From Patellaria atrata CBS 101060 (lineage: Eukaryota > Ascomycota > Dothideomycetes > Patellariales > Patellariaceae): 64,000 bases of DNA. The position numbers were made by a program, and so were the translations under genes. The notes beneath the pieces were generated by a model. That model did not search any database. It saw only the letters and a list, made by a program, of their open reading frames with translations, and was not told where the DNA came from. The DNA is taken from assembly GCA_010093705.1 (NCBI GenBank), contig MU006093.1, positions 602,048 to 666,047 on the forward strand, read 5' to 3'. Of this stretch, positions 11,860 through 23,243 are shown one piece after another. The stretch's first letter is position 1. Each line of letters starts with the position of its first letter.

Positions 11860-12318
11860 TATATGAAATGAAGGATAGATCTAACAGCTCACTTGCATAT
11901 TCTATCAGAAATAAAATACCCATTAATATAAATGGAGCTCACTAGATCACCAGGCCTGTTATATGACTCCACGGTGACTTAGCTTACATTCGGTTTCCAT
12001 GTTCTCCTTGTCAGAGAGTTTGTACAATATTGTTCGCTTAAAACAGAAAGAGAAGTTGCCCTTCCCATACAGCAGAGTGCAATGTCGAAAACGGTCAGAA
12101 CGAACAGTATACAGAAATCGGTAAAGCGGGTGTACAGCTATCGGGAAGACCGAATTTCACGAATATTAAGACAGAACTTTCAGGTCAATTTGTGGCCGAC
12201 ATATGATTTTTATCAATACTTTAAGCTAACTAATACAGCATACAAAAGTATGAGATTCAGGATACAAAGACTAAGACTAATATCAAACGTACATTTATAC
12301 AGCGCCTGGTATCATTCC
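11860..12318. other. Intergenic region
   Basis: No recognisable feature. A short frame at 12082-12411 runs opposite the SDR pseudogene tail and has no family resemblance. Confidence 0.4.
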
Positions 12319-14097
12319 TTATCTTCCAACTCCAACATCCATGTCAACACCATAGTGTTTCAGGAATTTGCCCCAGACGGCACAATGTTCACGCTCACCA
12401 ATCGCAATTAGCCACAAAACTCTCCCAGCCCCATCTTCCCAATCTATGGGCCGTACACCATGAGCATCTTTGTACTCTGGTGCGGTTCCAATATAGCTAG
12501 GATCGACGGTATTTATGGCTACACGGTCTTTCATCCACGCCCTATAGGCCTCTGTTTCTGTGATCATGTTCAAAGCCGCTTTCCCTGCTGAACTGGGAAT
12601 CATCTCGAGTAGGCCTTCCCGGGACGAGACATTAACAATTTACGCGAGGGGTTTGTTGCGTACAGTGTACCTCTCGGATGTTGAGTACCCTATTACTGGC
12701 AGCAGCTCGTGGCATAGAATCAGCGGTGCAGATATATTGGCCGAGAGCGCGATGATGATATCCTCGTACGGAATTTCCGAACGTGACCGTACCCGAATGA
12801 GTTTGTACGGGCATTGGCTTCAGTGGTATCATCACCTGAGGAATCTTCGCTCGAACGGGCCCCTCTCTCCTCGTATACGGGCTTTGTACATATTTCCTCT
12901 CACTAATGTCGAGCTACGGCTACCAGTAAGTAGCAATTTTTTCTCATTTTGTAAAACCTTTCTCTCCTCGTCAACTGTATCCGTCGAGGTTTGGGTAGCA
13001 TTGGTGATCAATATGTCTAATCCGCAGTCCCATTTTCGTAGTATCTTCTTTGTACAAGATACTAAATCAATGGCGTCTCTGGCGTGTCTAAAACCAGCGC
13101 CGATAACCCTCAACCTACCTTTCCACAAATCGAAGTCTGGCTTTATGGAGTATCTTTGTACAGCATCCTGAGGATACCGAGTGGTTGCAATGACTGAGCC
13201 GCCACATCGGAGCACCCTCAGTGCTGTATGATAACCCAGATTTACCCTTGCCCCGGTAATCAATGCTACTTTTCCTTGCAGATTCAAAGCATTAGGCAAT
13301 GAAAGGTTGGACCCTGCGATATTCAATCTGCCGCATGGTACGCACAAGCGATGGTACGATGGATGGGATACGGTGAGTTTGTACCGGGAAATATAGCAAA
13401 AGTTCAACCTTTGCCCTTTTCGAGAAGCCGTTTCGGTACGGAAACTTTGAACAGTCTCACCCCATGTTGGCCCTTTCCATACGTCTTCCTCTGCCGATGG
13501 TCCGGCTGTACTGTAGGATCCTGGCTCGGTACAGGACTTTGTTGTTTCCATTTCATCGGCTAGTATCGCCGTCTGTTTCATAACATCGGAGAATGAGCTT
13601 CATAACGTTAGCCCCTTTGCTCGCATCAAGTAGTCGTACAACCGAAGCGCGGTATCGAGATCCTTCTGTGATGGTACGGAAATTGCATCCCTAGCCTGTC
13701 TCTGCGTCTCCAATTCTTCCTCGTCTTGGTCCATACCGAGCTTAACATCCATCTCTTCCTCATCTAAAAACTCAAAATCTACTCCATCTATCTCAACTCC
13801 TCTCGTATCTCCTATCGATCGTAAATGATTCAGTATCTTCTTCCTCGTCCGTTCGTACACATTGCGATTGACGCTACGGGGAATCGCCGTACGGTTGTCA
13901 TCCAGTATGAGGTGCTCTGCTATCTCATCTGCGAAAGGGGTGGAATGAGGCGGGAGTTCGTATGCCAGTACGCTAGGAACCAGATTTTTGTCATAAGTCA
14001 GTTCGTCGCGCCGCATTTGAATTGCGATGCTACGTCGGTCTTCGTTGAACATAGAGTCTTCGTACTCTTTAGGGGTGCTTAGTTCAACCATTCCCAA
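12319..14097 (-). pseudogene. Short-chain dehydrogenase (fungal SDR with long N-terminal extension), multiply broken
   Basis: Fragments of one reverse-strand SDR gene lie in order. The N-terminal extension (13600-14097) runs into TGA at 13600-13602. The same frame then continues with the Rossmann segment LITGARVNLGY and LDILITNATQT. Frameshifts near 12840-12900 and 12780-12800 and TAA at 12640-12642 follow, and the tail INTVDPSYIG...WEDGAGRVLW ends at 12319. The expected NNAQT motif has become TNATQT, and the usual Y-x3-K stretch near VNVSSREG is missing, so a catalytic segment appears deleted. Members of this family are NAD(P)-dependent oxidoreductases of unknown substrate. With several independent lesions it cannot give a functional enzyme. 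Confidence 0.8.
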
Positions 14098-14879
14098 GGT
14101 GTTAAGTGTATAAGTGTATGGATTTGTGATAAGGATGTGCGCTTGTATAGGGGGTGTGAATGAGTGACGGTAAGGTAATGGTTGTATAGAATGTGTATCA
14201 CATAATGGTGAGGCATCAACATTAGCAAAAAATAATCATGTTACACTTGATAGATGTCTTACCCACTTTACGTGCTGGGCACTCTTCCCTAAGAAGATCA
14301 AAATTCACACACAACACCAAACCACGTGATCTACCCGCTCTTAGCTCTTGCACCTTATATACCAAATTTTCTGCAGCTATTTCCATAACCCCCGGGAGTA
14401 GCTCAGTGGAAGCGCCACTGGGCAACATCGACAGCCCCGGGGGTCGACTCCTCAAGGGGGCAAATAGCCCCCATACCTCGGGCCCATTTGGGGCAGCAGA
14501 TGTACCACGTCGTCTTCGGAGGGCGTGGGAACTGTTTTGCTTCTTTTTTTATTCAAACATTTATGTTATGCATAGAGTGGATGCGCGATGCTTTTTGCAG
14601 GTTCGAGTACTGACGTAAGCGTTATATGTATGGCTTGGGGATTATGGACACGAAGTGGGTGAAAAATATATAAGTCGAAAATATGTTACTATTGATTTAT
14701 ACAAGATAATTATTATATAGACAATACCTCCTAAAGATCTTGCATTAGGACTCGTAGATTAGACAGTCCAATACAGATTCACTCACAAGATCCCAACCAC
14801 CTCCCCTAACTCCAATGACAAGACCAGAAAACTTCATTCCAAACCTTTGGACCCATTGTCCGCCCTCCCAATTATACCC
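14098..14879. other. Intergenic region with tRNA-promoter-like boxes
   Basis: No gene. At 14399-14410 TAGCTCAGTGGA resembles an A box and at 14441-14451 GGGTCGACTCC resembles a B box with one mismatch. Flanking CCCCCGGG (14389-14396) and CCCGGGGG (14436-14443) can pair. No complete cloverleaf or acceptor stem could be folded, so it is not called a tRNA. Confidence 0.3.
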
Positions 14880-15224
14880 TCACAACCCCATCCCAACCCC
14901 AGCAGCCACAGCACCCCATCTAAGCAGTTCCTGCAACCCCACCGTCGCAGTCGGAGCCGCACCCGAACTCGTCGGCGTAACAGGTGCTCCGACCTCCGTA
15001 TTTGCAGATCTACTCGTTGTCGCTGGGCCTGGAGGTGCACTGGTACCCGTGCCAGGGAGCATCTCTGTGTTCGCGGTTCGCGATGTCACGGCCGGGGCGG
15101 AAGAGACGGAGCCGATGGTGGTTGGACCAGCGGACTCGGTGTTGGCGGTGCGGGTGGTGATGTCCTCTGCGTAGGCGGTTGTGAGGAGGGCGAGGACGGG
15201 GATCAGGATCGTGAGGAGATACAT
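14880..15224 (-). CDS. Small secreted GPI-anchor-like protein with TRTANTE repeats
   Basis: An intronless 114-aa frame. The start is set at the ATG giving MYLLTILIPVLALLTTAYA, a clean signal peptide; an upstream in-frame ATG would add 28 unstructured residues. The mature part has three copies of a T-x-R-(T/S)-ANTE motif (TTRTANTE, TSRTANTE, TSRSANTE) separated by Ala/Pro/Thr-rich spacers with many potential O-mannosylation sites. It ends in a moderately hydrophobic tail, GLQELLRWGAVAAGVGMGL, after a small-residue stretch, as expected for a GPI-anchor signal. Probable cell-wall or surface protein; no enzymatic domain. A competing frame on the opposite strand lacks a signal peptide and is judged a shadow. 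Confidence 0.55.
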   Translation of the reverse strand: MYLLTILIPVLALLTTAYAEDITTRTANTESAGPTTIGSVSSAPAVTSRTANTEMLPGTGTSAPPGPATTSRSANTEVGAPVTPTSSGAAPTATVGLQELLRWGAVAAGVGMGL

Positions 15225-16958
15225 AGTGTATGGTTTTTTTATGGGTGGTGGGTTGGTTCGATAGTGTTGAATGGATATAGAGCTCTCTGGTAGATTGTGG
15301 ACGGTCAATTGGGTGTTGAACAGAGCTCAGAGGGATATCTTCAGTTAATTGCAAGGGTTCGGTTTGTTGGAGGTTGGAGGGTGGTATGCGAGTCGGTTGG
15401 CTGGGAATCTAACACGGTATAAATATTCTCTGCATTCCCCTGAATATACTGGGCAGGCTCTGGTAGATTAGCGACGCTGTTACTTGACGTAGGTGGATCA
15501 TCAGCATATCGTGCTGCGACATGATGGGTTGCGATAAGAGGATCGCCCTCCAGCCTCCCAGTCGGGGTGCGGTTGAGATAAGGGATAAGGCATATTGCTC
15601 CCGAACAGGATCGAGTTTATTGGTTATTCTGAGAAAAGCATGCGTTTGGAGAGCTCCTTCGGCTTAATAGCCTAGGATACTGATGAGTGGGATCTGATCT
15701 TTGCTAGAGGTGAAGAGATGGAAGGTTAGTGGTGATAGGTAGGGAGATGACGTCGGGTTGGTACATAATGGCTGGGCGCGTTTGTAGCGCGTCTATTTCA
15801 TTCGTTAAGATACATCTCAGACGACTCTCTATATTTATCTATCATCAAGCCTACATCAAGGTAAGTGGATTCAAAGGAAATTATGAGCACTATATTAACT
15901 GTACTCACGCAGAAACAAAGATGGTAGTCGGAGTACTGCAATGCTACCTTGGTCAACATCATAACGACAAACTATCTCCGCGCACGTGGATCTCTAGAAA
16001 TCCTGAAGCGTCGCGCAGCACTGAAAGCATTTTAATCTCAACGGGCTTCAATTCAATTGCTTTTAGGCCCTAAGGGTTGTTGTTACCGCTCGTCAATGGT
16101 TCAGATCTCGAATGTTCTGCATTCGTACCTTGATCGCGAGTCAGATTCATGAAGGCAGCAGTTATGGTACTTGCCCGAGCAATATCGACCTAAGCAGAGG
16201 CTCAATGGCTCGTGGAAATAAATTCCATCTGCTTTGAGCACATTGAAAGATACTCTACGGAAGTCTTAGGTAGCCGGTGATGAGCGTCTCAAGACAAGAT
16301 TGTTGACTAGTAGACTTCCTAGAGCAAATATCCCATCTCTTCTTTAAATACCTCTTTCAGTCACGGTACTCCTCAGCGAAGCCGAATTATCTCCCATGGA
16401 TACCAACTACAGTATTGGACGTCTTTAAGACCACCCTTTACCTTACCTTGTTAACATGCCCTCGGACGTAGGAGGCTGGCGCCGAATGCGCGGAGTAACG
16501 GTAATTCAACATCAATAAGCTCATTACCTAGCTTGAGGTTGATTACAAGTTTACTTAGATCTTCTGATGGATCCTATAATTTTACGAGGAATCAACCGGC
16601 CTATGCAATATTACCAATAATGCCAATCTTGGCAATGGTGTGCCTTACTGATGAATTCATTATGCGTGAAGTTATCTTCTGGAGCAATGTTTAGGCTAAC
16701 GAATTTAGCATTCGTCCGTCAATTCCCCGTGCTTTACGGAGGTACAGTGGTACGGATCTGGTTTTGAATTAGTCAGTTGTTAACGATGTCGCCGTTTATA
16801 CGGAACTCAACTAGAGCTCTATCCATCGAGCCCGTGAGTACATAAGGGACTATAAAGATGAGGCTCAAGAGCTTGGAATTGAGGACCTTAAAGTCATATA
16901 AACCATCGAAATCTCATTCTCGGATTTGCTATAGGCCAATATCTGAATACAGAACAGA
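15225..16958. other. Long intergenic region
   Basis: About 1.7 kb without a supportable gene. A 114-codon frame at 15729-16073 has no domain and no good start context. It may be decayed sequence upstream of the hydrolase pseudogene. Confidence 0.4.
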
Positions 16959-18044
16959 ATGGATCCCTCAACCTGGTCCTCCCTAGCAGCCATCAACCCT
17001 GAATCTAAAGAAGTGAGTCTATGTTCTCCCAATTGCACCCAAGACAGCCCATTCCTGAGCAGTTCCCAATTCCTCGACAAAGTCAGGCCCTTTCCTCTGC
17101 TCCCCTCAGTAGACCCCGCCGTCAACTCCCTCCCCTTCCACGAAATCCGCGAACGTGAACACGCCACCTGGGAAATGCTCCGTCGCTCCCCATCCGACTA
17201 ACCCACCATCCGCCGCACCAGCATCACAATCCCCGCGTGTGACGGCTACCCTCTCCGAACCCACCTACGAGCCCACCAACGCACCCTCAGAAGGCAGCCC
17301 CCTAATCCACTACGTCCGCGGGGGTGCCTACGTCATGAGCAGCGCAGCCGTAGAGGAACGGTTCATGTACGAATTTCCCTCCCAACTCAACGCCGTGGTC
17401 ATCGCACCCACATACCGCCTCGCGCCCGAGCAGGCCTTCCCCACCGGCCCAGAAGATATCTGGGACGCCTTCAAACACGTCGCCTCCAATCACACCTCGA
17501 TATCCCCTCATATTGACATTGGTAAAGGTTTCATCGTCGCTGGTACCTCTGCCGGTGCCAACGCCGGTGCCGTCCTCGCCCTACGCGCTAGAGACGCGGA
17601 AATCGCCCCGAAGCTGACGGTCCAGGTTCTCTTGGCCCGACACACGCTCCCGCACCCTCCTTCAGCATACATATATCCATCGGAGCATACGTCGCGCAAG
17701 CAGAATGCGAGCGCCCCCGCGTTCGACACCTCGTTTCTCGACTGGCTGTTCGCGCACTACGCGCCGCCGCCGAGGTGCGGGCGGTTTGCGCCGCTGCTGT
17801 AGGAGACGGGACATGCGGGGTTCCCTGCGGCGTATGTGCAGATGGCGGGCATGGATCCGGTGAGGGATGATGGGTTGGTTTATGAGAGAAGGGTTAGGGG
17901 GGAGGGCGCAGGACAAGGTTGGATGTGTATGAGGGCGTGCCACATGCGTCTAGTGCGTTTTTGCCGCAGTTAGAGGTAGGTAAGAGGGCATTGGGGGATT
18001 TGATTGAGGGAGTGAAGTGGTTGCTTGAGGGCGGCGCGGAATAG
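16959..18044 (+). pseudogene. Alpha/beta-hydrolase fold-3 (HSL-type esterase/lipase), broken
   Basis: The order of motifs is that of a complete hormone-sensitive-lipase-like esterase, spread over three frames. Frame 1 runs from 16959 to TAA at 17199-17201 (start of ITIPACDGYPL). Near 17250-17275 the frame shifts into APSEGSPLIHYVRGGAYVM. The nucleophile elbow GTSAGAN follows, then TAG at 17800-17802, then AGMDPVRDDGLVYE, and a second frameshift near 17905 restores DVYEGVPHASSAFLPQL, ending in TAG at 18042-18044. The oxyanion-hole motif HGGG has become RGGA. With two stops, two frameshifts and a lost oxyanion His the copy is dead. GC-rich and not notably RIP-like, so decay looks like ordinary mutation. 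Confidence 0.8.
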
Positions 18045-18625
18045 GTGGTTGGGTTGGGGGAGTGGTTTACTTGAGAATAGATGATTGGGGTCGTTCACGG
18101 CATGTGGAGGAGGCTCGGGTTATCTATTTGATGATATCCGCTTGATGTTGATTGTACTTACCCTATTCGCAACATTTCCTAAACGAGTGAAATGTCAAAC
18201 TGTACAACTCAACCGGGTCATCAAGAACATTATATGCAGGGTCTCACTCAAAGAATACAGCCCTGAGGAGGAAGTAGAGGTTGAATGATAGTTCCGCACG
18301 CACATAACCCAGAGTACACCTTCGTTCCATTGCTTATGTCTGAAAATACACAATTAGGGAGATCATGCTAGTCAGACTCCGATATTATACACGAGGTTGT
18401 AAACACAAGGACAGTATTTATCACGTGCCAACAAAGATGATACGGGACGACATCGCATTGCAACCTGTGGATCCGACCGCTGAAATTATATGTCACCTCC
18501 TTGAAGGCGACGTCAACGATGCGGCGGATCTACTTGCTGGTTGCAGTCGACCCAGATAATACTCCATCCTCAGCACTTCTGAACTTGAAATGAAATCCCT
18601 TCATTCCTAGATTACATGGAACACA
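18045..18625. other. Intergenic region
   Basis: Contains only frames under 70 codons with no recognisable motif. Convergent 3' ends of the hydrolase pseudogene and the zinc-finger gene flank it. Confidence 0.4.
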
Positions 18626-19971
18626 CTACTCAGCATAGGAGTTTTTGACTGTCCTTCCGCTCCTCGTGGTCCTTGATACAGCGGTATCGGCTTTCAAATC
18701 TTTCGGAGCTTTCAAGCGCTTCTTCTTTGTGTTTTGCTCGACGCCGTTTTGTGAAAGTGCTATTGTGTCAGCATCGTTACGAGATAATTTGGTGTCCATT
18801 GGCTCTTCTGTAGTTAAAGGAACATTAACATCTTGGGCATCTTCCGCAGTTGAAGGCATATCAATGCCCTCGGACTCGTGCTGTGAAGCAAGTGTGGAAG
18901 GAGGATTGACCGGAGACTTATTGATGTGTATTTCCCTCAACTTAGCAGTGTTATCGTCTACCGCAGCATCCACTTCTGGGTCCTCGAAGCTCGTTGATTC
19001 ATCAGCGCCGTCAATCTCCGCTGGAATCTTGAGCACCTTTGTAGGTGATGCTACGTTTGCCACTTCGGCGTCTGCGTCTTTGTCGACCTTGCGTTTACGC
19101 TTAGGGGATTGAGGGGCTTCCTTGTTCTTCTTCTTCGCCTCTACGGCACCGGATAGTTCTCCCGGGGGACGTTTCGTCACCTCTCCAGTTTCGACATCCT
19201 TCTTAATCAAAGCTTGGGCAGCTTCATCAAGGTCGTCAAACCCGTCCAAATTCCCAGATTGAACACGAGCTTTCACTTGTCGCAACTCCTTTGGAGAAAT
19301 ACAGTCCCAGTGTTTGAATTTGAAAGTGAGATGTTCCTGAAAGAAACTGGGGATGCAGAGCATCAAGTCTCCTTTGGCGATTCTGATACCCTGGTTCTTA
19401 CATAGTGAGCCAATACAGCTCGATCGATTCGAGGTTGCAAGATCCACTTTGATCGGGTCACCCTCATCAGGACCGCGCTGGCCTACAAACGTACGATCTG
19501 GTACGTGTCCTAACGCGAAGGCGGCGCGGACCTGTTCTTGGCTTGCATCGTCAATAACACCCCATCCGGGAGCATCTTCAGGATTCTCATCCGCGATCTC
19601 GATGAAAGTGCGCAGTTGAGCCTTCGATATGCAACGCCTTCGCAGTCGTAAGATATTGTGGTCGAGGAAGTTGAATGGATGAACGCTTACCAGTGTTTCC
19701 ATCGCCAGATATACTTCTCTTCTAGTTGGAAGTAGGTCCATGTTCCGAACCTGAGTTCACCGGCTTCGATGATCGTGTTAGAGCGCTTGCATTCGGCTTT
19801 CTGGCAGACCGCTACGGTGCTTGACGCGTGCTCTGAACAATCAGTTGAGGTTCCTACTATTGATCGGATCACTTCAGTCTACGTACGAATCGTGTGCTTT
19901 GGAGTGTCATCCTCAACAAGCGAAGTATCACTCAGCTTTGTTGATTGCTTCGTGGTCTTTGTTAAAGCCAT
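18626..19971 (-). CDS. Double PARP-type zinc finger protein (Hpz1-like)
   Basis: Three exons, complement(18626..19637, 19691..19832, 19887..19971), with introns of 53 and 54 bp; splicing gives 412 aa starting MALTKTTKQSTK. The first zf-PARP has CQKAEC, GELRFGTW and KHWRC; the second has CIGSLCKNQGIRIAKGDL and FKHWDC, giving two C-x(n)-C-x(n)-H-x2-C sites. The rest is acidic and basic low complexity with KRKRKVDK (likely nuclear localisation) and ends RTTRSGRTVKNSYAE. Such proteins bind DNA breaks or unusual DNA through the zf-PARP fold but lack a PARP catalytic domain. The arrangement resembles S. pombe Hpz1/Hpz2. Nuclear; probable role in DNA damage response or replication. Confidence 0.85.
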
Positions 19972-21290
19972 GCTTGCGGAAGCGATAAGGGGATTATTTG
20001 CATTCAGTTACTGGAGTCAGAAGCAGATTGTTTTGAGTGTCGTTCAAATGGGCGAAGCGGGATTTATATTCGAGTTTCGGATCGAGACCCCAAAAGGAAG
20101 GAACTGGGAAGGTACGCAAGACCCGGTGGGGGACAGGACTAACCCCGCATTCTGCTTTGAAATGTTTGGTGATATAAGTGAGGTGACAACCTAATGGAGA
20201 GATTCAAAGTGTACGGTGAATAACTCTACTCTCTAAGGTGGGTATGACCAGTCTTGCTTGCTTATTAAATGGAACAGAAGTATGAGCCAACTCGAGGTAA
20301 GAACCATTTCCTCACCCATAGTGTGATTTCATTACAATAGAACAACCGGAAGGATAAGCGTATATCAAGCGCTATCTGAAGAACCTTCATTTTTCCTTCT
20401 AAGGGAACAGATTCATCACTTTCGCGTTTACTGTTATCATGAGCAGTCAACATGGGAAATAACAAAATACTACACCTAGTTTGTATGCTTTGTTCTCTCG
20501 TTCCTACTCGGCCAGATGTTAAGTATCACCTTCACTCCTATCGTGCCTAAGGTAAGATATTATCCTTCCTTCAGAAGTTTTGAATGCTTTTACTTAGCAC
20601 TGCATCCGTCTGAAATATGGGCCAGCAGCGTATTATTAGAAGATTACATTTAGAGAGACCCCGTTTCTTGTACAGTACAGCAAGCTGAAGTGGAACTATA
20701 ATCTTCGGGATATTCCGACCGTTTCCGACTATGAGTTTTACTGCACAGCACAACACTTCTACTGGAGAACACAGCAGTCACGAACGAGTAACGTGGAAGG
20801 GATATACAGGCTCAAATTAGACGAAAAAGACAATGGAAGGAACAAACCATCGAATCTATGGGACGAGAGGCAGCAGCCGACGATGTGATGTCGAGGCGCA
20901 AGCGGAACGGAAAAATAAATCGGCGGACCTGGCAGCCTTGACAAGGTACTGGCAAGACAAGGTCGAAGACTCACCAGAGTCCCAACAATTTTGGAACTCG
21001 AAGCTGACGATGTTCAGGTGAGAACCGCACGCGGACGGACAGCCTGCAAGTTCCTCTGTCATTCTTTTCTACCTTGACATCTCATAAGCCACAATGAAAT
21101 GAAGTAATCTGCATTTTTCCTTTTAGATTCTCATTTTCCCCATTTTACCCCCATTCCGTCTGCTGTCCTCATTGTACAAGTACACACTCAGCTCGGCTTC
21201 TCCACAGCCCGCCTTCACCTCCGCTTTTTATTGTATCCCTCGCTTTTCAAAATAGTTACTTTTAAGATAAAAGAGTGAACAACCGGCAAT
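19972..21290. promoter_or_regulatory. Divergent intergenic region
   Basis: A 1.3-kb spacer between the divergent zf-PARP and TLC genes. Only short frames are present (for example 20833-21021), without motifs. A GTACAGTAC 9-mer lies at 20670-20678. Confidence 0.4.
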
Positions 21291-22583
21291 ATGCTGGACC
21301 CAAACCCGATAGCTAACCCTTCAATCCTCGTGCACCTTACCGAACCCATCGCCGAGTACCTCTCGCTCAAGACCCTCCACCTCCACAGCCATGAAGTCTT
21401 ATTCGCAGCTGGCATGTACCATCTTATATGTCGCTTCGTCTCGCCATTCCTCTCCAACCTGATATGTCCTTCCATATACAGCAAACTGAATCCCCGAACG
21501 AGGATAAATTGGGACGTGCATGTGGTATCCTTTGTGCAGAGTACTCTTATCTCAGTCATGGCCTTCTGGATCATGCTATACGATGATGACAGGTCAGAAA
21601 TGAACTGGAGAGGACGAGTCTATGGATACACGGGCTCCTTGGGCTTACTACAAGCGTTTGCGGCGGGCTATTTCTTGTGGGACTTCTTCATCAGCACGTA
21701 CTACGTGGGAATATTTGGCATAGGGCTATGGTTTCATGCGCTATCAGCGTTAAGCGTGTACACTCTTGGCTTTGTAAGAGATAACCCTTTTCCTTAGCAC
21801 CTTTCATTCCCTTACATAGTCATCCTATTACTACTTTTTGCCTATGCATAACCCCCTGGTTAAGGATATATGAGTCACTTTGTTATCGATATCTGGCTTA
21901 CCCATCATTAGCGTCCATTCCTCAACTTTTATGGCCCCACTTTCATCCTGTACGAGCTCTCTTCCCCATTCCTCAACATCCACTGGTTCTGCGACAAGCT
22001 CAACCTCACCGGCTCCAAAATCCAACTCTACAACGGAATCATCCTTCTTACAACCTTTTTCTTCTGTCGAATCATTTGGGGGACTTACAACTCGTTCCAT
22101 GTCTTCTATGATATCTGGACCGCGAGCCGTCACCATGGAATCGACTTCGATGAGAAGTTTCCTCCTGGGGCCTCTGCAGATCCTATTATTAGCCCGAACA
22201 ATGTGGGAGGTTCTACAATGCTACGTTTTCATAACTCCCAGATGGATGTCGTACCCCTCTGGCTCGCCGTAGCATACCTCTCGGCCAACATGACGCTTCA
22301 CGCGCTCAACTTCTTCTGGTTTGGCAAGATGATCGCGACGATCCGTAAGCGATTTGATCCCCCTCTTGGCACTCGCGCTAAGGTTCAGAAACTGCCACCT
22401 ACAAAAAACGAAGATAAAGTCTTTGTTGAAGGTGTGGACGTCGAGACTGACGATGAGGTGGATTTGGTGACGGGGAAGAAGACGAAGGGTGTTGAGGTTG
22501 AGGTGATGAGAGGTGTAGACTTGGATGGGAGAAAGACGGTGGAGGTTGAGGGAACGCAGGTGAGGAGTCGAAGACGTGGGTAA
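21291..22583 (+). CDS. TLC-domain multi-pass membrane protein (TLCD4/TMEM56-like)
   Basis: Two exons, join(21291..21773, 21912..22583), with a 138-bp intron; 384 aa. Hydrophobic helices include FLWDFFISTYYVGIFGIGLW and NGIILLTTFFFCRIIWG, and the pattern WDVHVVSFVQSTLISV ... WDFF ... FHALSAL is that of TRAM-LAG1-CLN8 proteins of the TMEM56 type. The later part has LAVAYLSANMTLHALNFFWF. The C-terminal 60 residues are charged and cytosolic, ending in RSRRRG. These proteins sit in ER or related membranes; ceramide synthase activity is not expected because the Lag1 motif is not evident. Function: probable lipid handling or trafficking. Confidence 0.85.
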
Positions 22584-23243
22584 GGTGGATACGGGTCGGA
22601 TAGGACGATAGGGGCCGAGCGTTGGAATCTAGGGTTTTCGGATCGGGTCGGGTCGGGTCGGAGAGGTCACGGCACCGAGATGAGTCAGGTCTGGATTGGA
22701 ACCTGTGGCGGAACGGTAACCGTGCTCAAAAAGGTAAATTACGGTACTTTATCTACTCCACTGTCATGTTGGAAACATAATAGATCAATTACTACTTTTT
22801 CATTATTACTTTGAGGACGCATGACCTGCATGCATATCTCACCTTGTACGTAAACAGACTGGAATGGCGTTGTACAGTACAAAGACGCTAAAGGAAAAAA
22901 TCATCATCAATGGATATCGTGCGAGATGACATAGATCGACGTGACCGCATAAACAGATGAGAGAAGGGGTATATGACAACAGACATCGCCAGACTCCACT
23001 CCCGAACTCCAATCACACCAGCGTACCGAAAAAGTGAATGTACGCCGTTCTCTTACCTTGCCGTGGCGCCTCTAGCTTACTGTATGCTTACCTCAGAATA
23101 AGTTCTGAAATTTCCGTACATCTCCGGGATATCCCCCCACCGGGCCGAAATTCATGTTCCACAATGACCGTACATCCTGTACAATACACCCACCCCTCTC
23201 ACCTCCCCCTTTTCCCAATCCCAACAGCACAACCCCTCTCTTC
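22584..23243. other. Intergenic region
   Basis: Convergent 3' regions. A short tandem GGGTC run lies around 22641-22662 and a GTACAGTAC 9-mer at 22872-22880. No gene is seen. Confidence 0.4.

Noticed and set aside
14391-14470. A tRNA gene
   Set aside because: A and B boxes only approximate consensus, T-loop base 54 is altered, and no acceptor stem pairs; no confident anticodon.
14815-15293. Forward-strand frames of 119 and 148 codons opposite the GPI-type gene
   Set aside because: They lack signal peptide or domain, are Arg/Thr-biased mirror frames, and the reverse frame has a clear signal peptide and repeats.
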